Assembly (NCBI GenBank): GCA_017308345.1
Contig: JAFKFE010001129.1
Location: forward strand, 1 to 5,322
DNA from: Alphaproteobacteria bacterium
Lineage (GTDB): Bacteria; Pseudomonadota; Alphaproteobacteria; Rhizobiales; Rhizobiaceae
Direction of reading: 5' to 3'
Length of the DNA: 5,322 bases
Part shown: one piece after another, positions 1-5,322 of the stretch
How the letters are laid out: every line of letters starts with the position of its first letter
How positions within the stretch are numbered: the first letter of the stretch is position 1
The notes under the pieces: model-generated
Told to the model about the DNA's origin: nothing
The model's database searches: none
What the model saw: only the letters and a program-made list of their open reading frames with translations
Program-made: the position numbers and the translations under genes

Positions 1-907
1 CATCGTCGCTGTGCCAGCGGGCGACGCGTTGCGCCAGGTCGGCAAGCGCTTGCACAAAAATCCTCCGTTCCGCCGCGTCGGCTTGCGGTTCGGCGCGCAC
101 CCGCGCCAGCGCGGTTTCGCGGGCTAGGAACCAGCTATGCGTCAAGAGCGGATGGCGTACGAGGAAGGGCGCCATGCCGAGCCCCGTCGCATTGCCGACC
201 CCGAGCGCCCGGCGCAAATGCGGCGCCAGCCTTGCCGCGCCGGCCGGGTTGCGGCGACGGGCGATATGATCGACCAGGTCGAGCATGAAGGACCGGATCA
301 GCCAGACGGTGAGCATCTCCGCCTGGAAGGACCCCGAAAGCTCGGGACGCGCGGCGATCTCGTCACGGTCGGCGATGCCGAACTTGCCATTGCCGTAGAC
401 CGCCGTGGTGCGCAGCAGATAGCCGACGCCGAGCAGTTGCTCCTCATCCGGCTGTTGTCCCTGCGCCAGCGCCGTGGCGACGTCCTCAAAGAGCCTGACA
501 CTCTTGTTGGCGCGCGCCAGCACGAGTTCGCGGCTGGTGTAGCGGCCTGCCTCCTGCAGCGGCGCATTTGCCTCCAGTCGCGCGATGTCGGCGGCGTCCG
601 GCAACCCGTCGCAAAGCACGTAGCTCGTGTCCCAGGCCTGCGCGATCACCCGGTCGGACCGCTTCTCGTCGTCGAGCGGCGTCGAGAACGCGACAAGGCT
701 GTAGGTCCTTGCCGGCGTGTCGACCGCATAGACCGCGCGTCCGAACCCGTTGTCGTCCAGCTCGAACAAGTGCTTGCGCACCCGCCATTTTTCCCTGGTG
801 GCACGACGGATCAGCTGGCGCAGGAAGCTGAGACGCGTCGGATGCGCGGCGCCCAGCCGCTCAAGGCGCATGACGACTTCCGGCGGGCGCAGCGCGATCG
901 CCGTCAT
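1..907 (-). CDS. Conserved-looking protein of unknown function, 3' end beyond window
   Basis: An open frame runs leftward from ATG 907-905 to the left edge, giving 302 residues without a stop; the C-terminus is missing. I do not recognise the family. The N-terminus (about 13-46) is basic and Arg-rich and probably helical. Residues 47-75 (FELDDNGFGRAVYAV to TYSLVAFS) look like paired beta strands. A stretch at 157-180 contains the motif YGNGKFGIAD, and 195-216 is a hydrophobic helix-like segment (AEMLTVWLIRSFMLDLVDHI). Another probable conserved block is at 229-260 (LRRALGVGNATGLGMAPFLVRHP). There is no signal peptide and no clear membrane segment, so it is probably cytoplasmic. The start is chosen because its ATG overlaps the TGA of the upstream reductase (ATGA at 904-907); Met13 is the nearest in-frame alternative. 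Its codon bias and coupling to the reductase argue for a real gene in the same catabolic operon. Its role is unknown; no enzymatic motif is evident. Confidence 0.85.
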   Translation of the reverse strand, partial: MTAIALRPPEVVMRLERLGAAHPTRLSFLRQLIRRATREKWRVRKHLFELDDNGFGRAVYAVDTPARTYSLVAFSTPLDDEKRSDRVIAQAWDTSYVLCDGLPDAADIARLEANAPLQEAGRYTSRELVLARANKSVRLFEDVATALAQGQQPDEEQLLGVGYLLRTTAVYGNGKFGIADRDEIAARPELSGSFQAEMLTVWLIRSFMLDLVDHIARRRNPAGAARLAPHLRRALGVGNATGLGMAPFLVRHPLLTHSWFLARETALARVRAEPQADAAERRIFVQALADLAQRVARWHSDD

Positions 908-1926
908 GCGGCGGTCCCGGCGAGCTTTTCGAGCGTGGCAAGCGTCTCCGCCGCCACCTCGATGCCTTCGCTCAGGTTGCGCTCGCGCGCGTCGAAGCGC
1001 TTCATCCCGGGAAGCCTCGCCTCACCGACGAAGGCGCCGGCGACGGTTTCCAGATTCCCCGCGAACGCCCCGGCCGAGGTCGCATCGGGCGAGACCGCCA
1101 GGAAGAACTGGCCGGTTCCGGGCGGGCCGCCGGCGGTGCCGGAGAAGGGGCTCGCGACAAGCCCGGTATTGGCGCCCGTCAGGCACGCGGCAAAGATCTC
1201 CACCAGCAATGCGGAGCCGACGCCCTTGTAGCCCCCCGCCGGCGCCATCGTGCCCTTCAACGCCTCGCCGGCGTCGGTGGTGGTCTCGCCATCCGCGCCG
1301 AAGGCCCAGCCGGGCGGGATCGGCTCGCCGGCGCGGGCGCGCTTGATCACCTCGCTCTTGGCGACGACGCTGGCGCTCTGGTCGATGACGAGGCGCGCGC
1401 CGCCCTGGCCGTCGGGAACCGCCAGCGACCAGGGATTGGTGCCAAGCGCCGCCTTGCGGCCACCCCAGGGCGCGATCGAGGCCGGCGCGTTGGTGAAACC
1501 CAACCCGACGAGGCCGGCCTGCGCGATGCGTTCGGTGTGATAGCCGAGCGCGCCGCAATTGTAGGAATTGCGGATGGCAAGCGCCGCCACGCCTTGCGAG
1601 CGGGCCGCTTCGATCAACGGCGGGAGACCGATCGCGATGGCGGCGTGGGCAAAGCCATTGCCCGCGTCGACGGCGACGACCGCCGGAGCCGGCCGCGTCA
1701 GGCGCGGTTCGGCGAGACCCAGGACCTTGCCGCAGGTCAGATGCTCGCAATAGGTCGACAGATACATCAGGCCGTGCGACTTCAGGCCGTCGCGTTCCGC
1801 CGCCGCGATGCCGGCGGCCAGCGCCTCGGCCTGCCGCTCGCTTGCGCCGTGGCGCATCAGCGCCTCTCGGGCGAGTGTTTCGATGCGGGCTTGCGTCAGG
1901 CGTGTCATCCTCTCACCACCGTTCAT
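904..1926 (-). CDS. Ldh/MDH2-family NAD(P)H oxidoreductase, probably a cyclic imino-acid (delta1-pyrroline/piperideine-2-carboxylate) reductase
   Basis: This 340-residue protein belongs to the malate/L-lactate dehydrogenase type 2 family, whose members reduce 2-keto acids or cyclic imines such as delta1-pyrroline-2-carboxylate with NAD(P)H. Visible family marks are the SHG motif (Ser50-His51-Gly52), NSYNCGALGYH (120-130), the nucleotide-binding LGTNPW (161-166), DQSASVVAKSEV (182-193), the GW segment (206-207) and the APAGGYKG loop (228-235). The length fits the family (about 330-350). The DQS-SVVAKSEV stretch looks more like imino-acid reductases than malate or lactate enzymes (recalled similarity). 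The usual His in the NSHHFG-type motif is replaced by Tyr-Asn here. The start is uncertain: ATG at 1926 overlaps the LysR stop as ATGA, whereas ATG at 1908 (MTRLTQ, 334 residues) follows GGTGG and gives a more typical N-terminus. The frame stays open back to 2388, but that extension is antisense to nothing real: it only reads LysR in another frame. It is probably cytoplasmic. The exact substrate is inferred. Confidence 0.9.
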   Translation of the reverse strand: MNGGERMTRLTQARIETLAREALMRHGASERQAEALAAGIAAAERDGLKSHGLMYLSTYCEHLTCGKVLGLAEPRLTRPAPAVVAVDAGNGFAHAAIAIGLPPLIEAARSQGVAALAIRNSYNCGALGYHTERIAQAGLVGLGFTNAPASIAPWGGRKAALGTNPWSLAVPDGQGGARLVIDQSASVVAKSEVIKRARAGEPIPPGWAFGADGETTTDAGEALKGTMAPAGGYKGVGSALLVEIFAACLTGANTGLVASPFSGTAGGPPGTGQFFLAVSPDATSAGAFAGNLETVAGAFVGEARLPGMKRFDARERNLSEGIEVAAETLATLEKLAGTAA

Positions 1927-2831
1927 GCCACGGCATAGCCGAACTCTGTTTCGCTCGCTCGCGTCTGCAGGCGGATGCATTCGATGAAGCGCAGCGACGC
2001 GGGCTGCAGGTTGCGGCCTTCCTTGGCGATCCAGCCGACCGTCCGGCTGGAGCGCGGATCGGCAAGCGGAACGAAGCGCACGTCGTGGCTGCTTTTCCAG
2101 CGGCAGAGCCGGGGCAGGATGGTGACGCCCAGCCCCGCCTCCACCATCGCCAGGTTGGAGCTCACATTGGTCGCGGTGAGTTTCGAGCCGGCGGCAAGCG
2201 CCTCGGTCTCGGCAAGACCAAGCGCTGCCGCCGCGCCATTGCGGATGAAGCTCTCGCCATCGAGTTGCGCCCATTTCAACGGACGCTTCGATTTTGCCAG
2301 CGGATGATCGAGCGGACAGACGAAATCGAGCGGCTCGTGGAACAGCGGCTCGAAACTGAGCTGCGGCCGCCTGGTCGCGAGCACGCACAGGCCGACCTCG
2401 ACCATGCCGTTTTCGACCGCGTCGACGATGGCGCTGGAATCGCTGTCGCGAACATGGATGTCGAACCGGCCGCCCTCGGCGCGAAGCTGTGCGATCGCGC
2501 GCGGCAGCAAGGTCACGGCGACCGAAGGCACGCTTGCCACGTCGCAGCGTCCCTGCAAATCCGCGGCGTAGCTGGTCATCGCCAGGCAGGCGCGGTCGTA
2601 ATGGGCGATCATGGCACGCGCCTCGTCGAGCACGATGCGGCCAACCGGTGAAAGCGCGCCCTTGCGTTCGCTCTCGAACAGCGGCGCGCCGATATCGTCT
2701 TCAAGCTGCTTCAGGGTCATCGACACGGCGGACGGCGTGCGGCCGATCTGGTCGGCGGCGGCGCGCACGCCGCCGGTCTCGCAGACCGCGACGAAGCTGC
2801 GCATGCCTGTCAGGCTGATGGTTTTGGTCAC
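1923..2831 (-). CDS. LysR-family transcriptional regulator
   Basis: This 302-residue protein has the length and layout of a LysR-type activator/repressor. The N-terminal winged helix-turn-helix spans about residues 7-66, with the recognisable FVAVCETGGVRAAADQIG (13-30), TPSAVSMTLKQLEDDIG (32-48) and PLFESERKG (50-58), then LSPVGRIVLDEAR. A linker helix follows, and an effector-binding domain covers about 92-295. It starts at GTG 2831-2829; the next Met (codon 10, at 2804) would cut into the first DNA-binding helix, so GTG is preferred although no good Shine-Dalgarno lies before it. It is the first gene of the leftward operon, overlaps the reductase by ATGA (1923-1926), and diverges from the aldehyde dehydrogenase gene across 100 bp. 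That is the classic arrangement for a LysR protein that controls the divergent catabolic genes and its own operon in response to a pathway compound. The effector is unknown. Confidence 0.95.
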   Translation of the reverse strand: MTKTISLTGMRSFVAVCETGGVRAAADQIGRTPSAVSMTLKQLEDDIGAPLFESERKGALSPVGRIVLDEARAMIAHYDRACLAMTSYAADLQGRCDVASVPSVAVTLLPRAIAQLRAEGGRFDIHVRDSDSSAIVDAVENGMVEVGLCVLATRRPQLSFEPLFHEPLDFVCPLDHPLAKSKRPLKWAQLDGESFIRNGAAAALGLAETEALAAGSKLTATNVSSNLAMVEAGLGVTILPRLCRWKSSHDVRFVPLADPRSSRTVGWIAKEGRNLQPASLRFIECIRLQTRASETEFGYAVA

Positions 2832-2833
2832 TG

Positions 2834-2848
2834 TTAAGCTTGCCTGAA
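2834..2848 (+). promoter_or_regulatory. Candidate LysR operator, repeat copy 1
   Basis: TTAAGCTTGCCTGAA matches copy 2 at 2864-2878 in 12 of 15 positions and in the same orientation. It contains a T-N11-A motif (T2835 to A2847) and has imperfect dyad symmetry (TTAAG to CTGAA). It ends only two bases before the GTG start of the regulator gene, so a protein bound here could block that gene's own transcription or translation start region. Operator function is inferred from position and pattern. Confidence 0.5.
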
Positions 2849-2863
2849 CATTTGTGCCAAAAA

Positions 2864-2878
2864 TTGAGCTTGATTGAA
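2864..2878 (+). promoter_or_regulatory. Candidate LysR operator, repeat copy 2
   Basis: TTGAGCTTGATTGAA repeats copy 1 (2834-2848) with a start-to-start distance of exactly 30 bp, close to three helical turns, so both copies face the same side of the DNA. It also carries T-N11-A (T2865 to A2877). It lies 53 bp before the aldehyde dehydrogenase start, where an activation site next to the promoter would be expected. Function is inferred. Confidence 0.5.
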
Positions 2879-2890
2879 GTTCACAGCATT

Positions 2891-2909
2891 GGTTAGGTCG
2901 TTGTCAACC
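2891..2909. promoter_or_regulatory. Short dyad with LysR-box spacing (GGTT-N11-AACC)
   Basis: The arms GGTT (2891-2894) and AACC (2906-2909) are perfect inverted complements and give a T-N11-A spacing (T2894 to A2906). The centre lies about 29 bp from the centre of repeat copy 2, continuing the 30-bp rhythm. Four-base arms occur often by chance, and the interior does not resemble the two direct repeats, so this is a weak candidate third site. Confidence 0.25.
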
Positions 2910-2917
2910 GAATTGAT

Positions 2918-2922
2918 GCAGG
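2918..2922 (+). promoter_or_regulatory. Weak ribosome binding site of the aldehyde dehydrogenase gene
   Basis: GCAGG lies nine bases before ATG 2932. It is a partial Shine-Dalgarno match at an acceptable distance and supports the start that gives the family-typical N-terminus MLNGRNFVAGEW. Confidence 0.4.
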
Positions 2923-2931
2923 TCGAACAGA

Positions 2932-4380
2932 ATGCTGAACGGTCGGAACTTCGTTGCAGGCGAATGGCGCGACGGCGCCGACTGGGTCGAGGATATCAGC
3001 CCATCGGACGTGACCGACGTCGTCGGGCGTTTCGCCCAGGCGCGGCCTACCGACATCCATGACGCCGTGGCGGCGGCGCAAGGCGCGCAGCGGGAATGGG
3101 CGGCGGCCGGGCTGGAAGCGAGAGCCGCCGTTCTCGATGCCGTCGGTCGTGAATTGATGGCTCGCTCGAAGGAACTTGGCGAACTGCTGTCGCGCGAGGA
3201 GGGCAAGACCCTTCCCGAGGGCGTCGGCGAGGTTTATCGCGCCGGACAGTTCTTCACCTATTTCGCCGCCGAGGCGCTGCGTAATCTGGGCGGCTCGGCC
3301 GACTCCGTCAGGGCCGGCGTCGATGTGCTGATCGAGCGCGAGCCGCTCGGCGTCGTCGCGATCATCTCGCCTTGGAACTTCCCCATCGCCACCGCGTCCT
3401 GGAAGATCGCGCCGGCGCTCGCCTTCGGCAACGCGGTGGTCTGGAAGCCGGCCAGCATCACCCCGGCCAGCGCATGGGCCCTGACCGAGATCATCAGCCG
3501 GCAGGCAGTCCCGAAAGGCCTGTTCAACCTGGTGATGGGATCGGGCTCGACGATCGGCCGCGAGCTTGCCGCCAATGCCGGCATACAAGGGTTGAGCTTC
3601 ACCGGCTCCGGCGCCGTCGGTTCCGGCATCGCGGCGCTGGCCGCCGCGCGTTTCGTGAAGCTGCAGCTCGAAATGGGGTCGAAGAATCCGTTCGTCGTGA
3701 TGGATGACGCCGACCTCGATCGCGCCGTCGACCTTGCGGTGAACGGCGCCTTCGGCGGCACCGGGCAGAAATGCACGGCGTCGTCCCGCCTGATCGTCCA
3801 CCGGCCGATCCATGATGCCTTCGTCGAGAAACTGCTGGCCAAAACCAAAGCGCTGAAGGTCGGTCATGCGCTCGAGGCCGGTGTCCAGATGGGACCGGTG
3901 GTCAGCGCCGAGCAGCTCTCGGCCAATCTCGATTATGTGACGCTGGGCATCAGCGAGGGCGCCGAGCTTGCGACAGGCGGCGAAGCGCTCGACCTGGCGC
4001 ATCGCGGTCATTACATGGCGCCTGCCGTGTTCCTCAACGGTGGCTCGCGCATGTGCATCAACCAGGAGGAGATGTTCGCGCCGATCACCTGCGTCATTCC
4101 CGCCGACGATCTCGACGAGGCGATCTTCCTTGCCAACGACACGCCCTATGGGCTGACGGCGGGGATCGCCACGCGCTCGCTGGCGCGCGCGACGAAATTC
4201 CGCCACGCCTCGCGCTCCGGCTGCGTCATGGTCAACCTTGCGACCGCCGGCACCGACTATCACGTGCCGTTCGGCGGCGTCCGCGCCTCCAGCTACGGCC
4301 CGCGCGAGCAGGGGCGCGCGGCGGTTGAGTTCTACACCCAGGTCAAGACGTCATACATCCACGCGGGCGCGGCCGAATGA
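2932..4380 (+). CDS. NAD(P)+-dependent aldehyde dehydrogenase, probable 2-oxoglutarate-semialdehyde (2,5-dioxopentanoate) dehydrogenase type
   Basis: This complete 482-residue protein has the full ALDH-superfamily layout. The coenzyme domain carries SPWNFP (Asn149 stabilises the thioester oxyanion), WKPA (Lys172 binds the adenosine ribose) and FTGSGAVG (223-230). The general base is Glu247 in LEMGSKNP, the catalytic nucleophile is Cys281 in TGQKCTASS, and EEMFAP places Glu380 at the nicotinamide ribose. All key residues are intact. The TGQKCTASSRLIV block and the C-terminal stretch GTDYHVPFGG with SSYGPREQG (441-470) resemble alpha-ketoglutaric-semialdehyde dehydrogenases of sugar-acid and hydroxyproline breakdown (recalled similarity). 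It would oxidise a C5 semialdehyde to 2-oxoglutarate in the cytoplasm. Unusually, the normal LGGK motif reads MGSK and EE-FGP reads EEMFAP. It is first in the rightward operon, overlaps the M19 gene by ATGA (4377-4380), and is probably controlled by the divergent LysR protein. Class is near certain; the substrate is moderately supported. Confidence 0.93.
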   Translation: MLNGRNFVAGEWRDGADWVEDISPSDVTDVVGRFAQARPTDIHDAVAAAQGAQREWAAAGLEARAAVLDAVGRELMARSKELGELLSREEGKTLPEGVGEVYRAGQFFTYFAAEALRNLGGSADSVRAGVDVLIEREPLGVVAIISPWNFPIATASWKIAPALAFGNAVVWKPASITPASAWALTEIISRQAVPKGLFNLVMGSGSTIGRELAANAGIQGLSFTGSGAVGSGIAALAAARFVKLQLEMGSKNPFVVMDDADLDRAVDLAVNGAFGGTGQKCTASSRLIVHRPIHDAFVEKLLAKTKALKVGHALEAGVQMGPVVSAEQLSANLDYVTLGISEGAELATGGEALDLAHRGHYMAPAVFLNGGSRMCINQEEMFAPITCVIPADDLDEAIFLANDTPYGLTAGIATRSLARATKFRHASRSGCVMVNLATAGTDYHVPFGGVRASSYGPREQGRAAVEFYTQVKTSYIHAGAAE

Positions 4381-5322
4381 CCGGCCCCGCCGAACCGCCT
4401 CAAGTGCTCATCGACGGGCTGCAATACTGCAACTGGTCGCGCGAAATTTTCGAGGAGATGCGCCGGGGCGGGTTGACCGCGGTTCACGCCACGGTCGGCT
4501 ATCACGAAGGTTTTCGCGAGACGGTGCGTCACCTCGTCGACTGGCGCGCGCGCTTCCGCGACAATGAGGACCTCATCCTCCTGGCGCGCGATGCCGGCGA
4601 CATCGAGCGGGCGCGGACCTCGAACCGGACGGCGATTTTCCTCGGCCTGCAGAACCCGATGCCGATCGAGGACGACATCGGGTTGATCGAAATGCTCTTC
4701 GATCTCGGCATCCGTTTCATGCAGCTCACCTACAACAACCAGTCGCTGCTCGGCTGCGGCTGGATGGAAAAGGAAGACAGCGGCGTGACGCGGATGGGGC
4801 GCGAGGCGATCGCCGAGATGAACCGGCTCGGCATGATCATCGATCTGTCTCATGCGGGCGAGCGGACCGCGCTCGAAACGATCGCGCTCTCAGAGCGCCC
4901 GGTGGTCATCAGCCACGCCAACCCGCGTTGGCTGCGCGACAGCAATCGCAATGTATCCAAGGACGTGCTGCAGGCATTGCGCGAAAGGGAAGGGCTTCTC
5001 GGCCTCTCGCTTTATCCGCTGCATCTCCCGAACGGTTCGGACACCACCCTGAAGCAGTTTGGGATGATGGCTGCGGAAGCGTCTGAAATCATGGGGGCGG
5101 AGCATCTCGGCATCGGCTCGGATCTGTGCCAAGGGCAACCCGACAGCGTCGTGCGCTGGATGCGCGAGGGCCGCTGGACCCGCGAGGTCCAGGCCGCTGC
5201 AAGCTTCCCGGCCCAGCCGTCCTGGTTCGGATCGAACCTCGATTTTCCCGGGCTTTCGCAGGGCCTCCGCTTAGCGGGCTTCGGCGAAGCCGAAACCCGC
5301 CTTGTGCTTGGCGGCACCTGGC
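4377..5322 (+). CDS. Peptidase M19 ('membrane dipeptidase')-family protein with degenerate zinc site, 3' end beyond window
   Basis: The 315 visible residues follow the M19 renal-dipeptidase fold from IDGLQY (12-17) to the right edge; the missing C-terminus is probably short, judged by the family length of roughly 330-370. Retained active-site positions are His159 (IDLSH), His180 (ISHANP), Arg191 (NRN) and Asp249 (GIGSDL). Their spacings (21, 11 and 69) equal those of human renal dipeptidase His198, His219, Arg230 and Asp288. Lost are the HxD pair (Leu15, Tyr17), the bridging Glu (Gln92 in GLQNP) and the substrate-side His152 (Tyr119 in LTYNN). It therefore may not be a standard dizinc dipeptidase. 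There is no signal peptide or lipobox, so it should be cytoplasmic. The IDGLQY and SDLCQ-QPDSVV-WMR-GRW stretches resemble the dipeptidase-like gene near dimethylglycine catabolism genes in Pseudomonas (recalled). Start ATG 4377 overlaps the dehydrogenase stop, implying coupled translation. The substrate is unknown. Confidence 0.92.
   Translation, partial: MTGPAEPPQVLIDGLQYCNWSREIFEEMRRGGLTAVHATVGYHEGFRETVRHLVDWRARFRDNEDLILLARDAGDIERARTSNRTAIFLGLQNPMPIEDDIGLIEMLFDLGIRFMQLTYNNQSLLGCGWMEKEDSGVTRMGREAIAEMNRLGMIIDLSHAGERTALETIALSERPVVISHANPRWLRDSNRNVSKDVLQALREREGLLGLSLYPLHLPNGSDTTLKQFGMMAAEASEIMGAEHLGIGSDLCQGQPDSVVRWMREGRWTREVQAAASFPAQPSWFGSNLDFPGLSQGLRLAGFGEAETRLVLGGTW

Larger units (their letters stand above)
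2832..2931. promoter_or_regulatory. Divergent promoter/operator region between the LysR and aldehyde dehydrogenase genes
   Basis: This 100-bp stretch is the only non-coding DNA in the window and is clearly richer in A/T than the flanking genes (for example CCAAAAATTG around 2857-2866). It must hold the start signals for both operons. I do not see a convincing sigma-70 -35/-10 pair on either strand, as is common for activator-dependent promoters. It contains two direct repeats and one dyad, listed separately, that look like LysR boxes. No terminator hairpin is present. Confidence 0.75.

Noticed and set aside
137..1231. 364-codon plus-strand open frame across the unknown protein and the reductase
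   Set aside because: It lies antisense to two genes, one with clear family motifs. Its translation is Arg/Ala-rich low-information sequence, and such long antisense frames are common in high-GC coding DNA.
1927..2388. N-terminal extension of the reductase frame to ATG 2388
   Set aside because: The extra 154 residues overlap the LysR gene out of frame and add no recognisable domain; the family normally starts near the MTRLTQ segment.
1842..2651. 269-codon plus-strand open frame opposite the LysR gene
   Set aside because: Antisense to a textbook LysR protein, with no motif and biased composition.
2836..2841. AAGCTT palindrome taken as a standalone regulatory dyad
   Set aside because: A 6-bp palindrome alone is expected by chance; it is better explained as part of the longer direct repeat.
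2893..4263. 456-codon minus-strand open frame opposite the aldehyde dehydrogenase
   Set aside because: It is a shadow of a gene with every catalytic residue intact. The predicted protein (many RR, DH and GG runs) resembles no family and begins inside the divergent promoter region's edge without a ribosome site.
5274..5300. Strong hairpin (GGCTTC-GGC-GAAGCC within GCGGG/CCCGC) as a terminator
   Set aside because: It lies inside the M19 reading frame, encodes a normal-looking LAGFGEAETR stretch, and has no following T run.

Overview
The window reads as chromosomal DNA of a high-GC alphaproteobacterium. Strong third-position G/C bias, protein style and dense packing with ATGA gene overlaps suggest a Rhizobiales member such as Mesorhizobium or a relative. 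That placement is an inference from sequence style, not from a marker gene. I see no RNA genes, mobile elements, CRISPR arrays or phage genes.

Layout: two gene blocks diverge from one AT-richer intergenic region (2832-2931). The leftward block (minus strand) holds a LysR-type regulator (2831-1923), an Ldh/MDH2-family imine or 2-keto-acid reductase (1926-904) and a protein of unknown function whose 3' end lies beyond the left edge (907-1). The rightward block (plus strand) holds an aldehyde dehydrogenase of the 2-oxoglutarate-semialdehyde type (2932-4380) and an M19 'membrane dipeptidase'-family protein cut by the right edge (4377-5322). All three within-block junctions are 4-bp ATGA overlaps, so each block is very probably one transcript with coupled translation. 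Only the 100-bp divergent region lacks a gene.

The enzyme mix points to catabolism of a cyclic or N-substituted amino acid. The Ldh-family protein has the look of delta1-pyrroline-2-carboxylate/delta1-piperideine-2-carboxylate reductases. The dehydrogenase would oxidise a C5 semialdehyde to 2-oxoglutarate. The M19 protein resembles the 'dipeptidase' gene that sits beside dimethylglycine and betaine catabolism genes in pseudomonads (recalled, not searched). The true substrate cannot be read from this window; hydroxyproline, hydroxyproline-betaine or a related compound are candidates.

Three points merit attention. The M19 protein has lost the HxD, the bridging Glu and one active-site His of the canonical dinuclear zinc site but keeps the rest. 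The divergent region carries a 15-bp direct repeat (12/15 identical) exactly 30 bp apart, each copy with a T-N11-A motif, plus a weaker dyad about 29 bp further on, a plausible LysR operator. An unrecognised protein of at least 302 residues is translationally coupled to the reductase.
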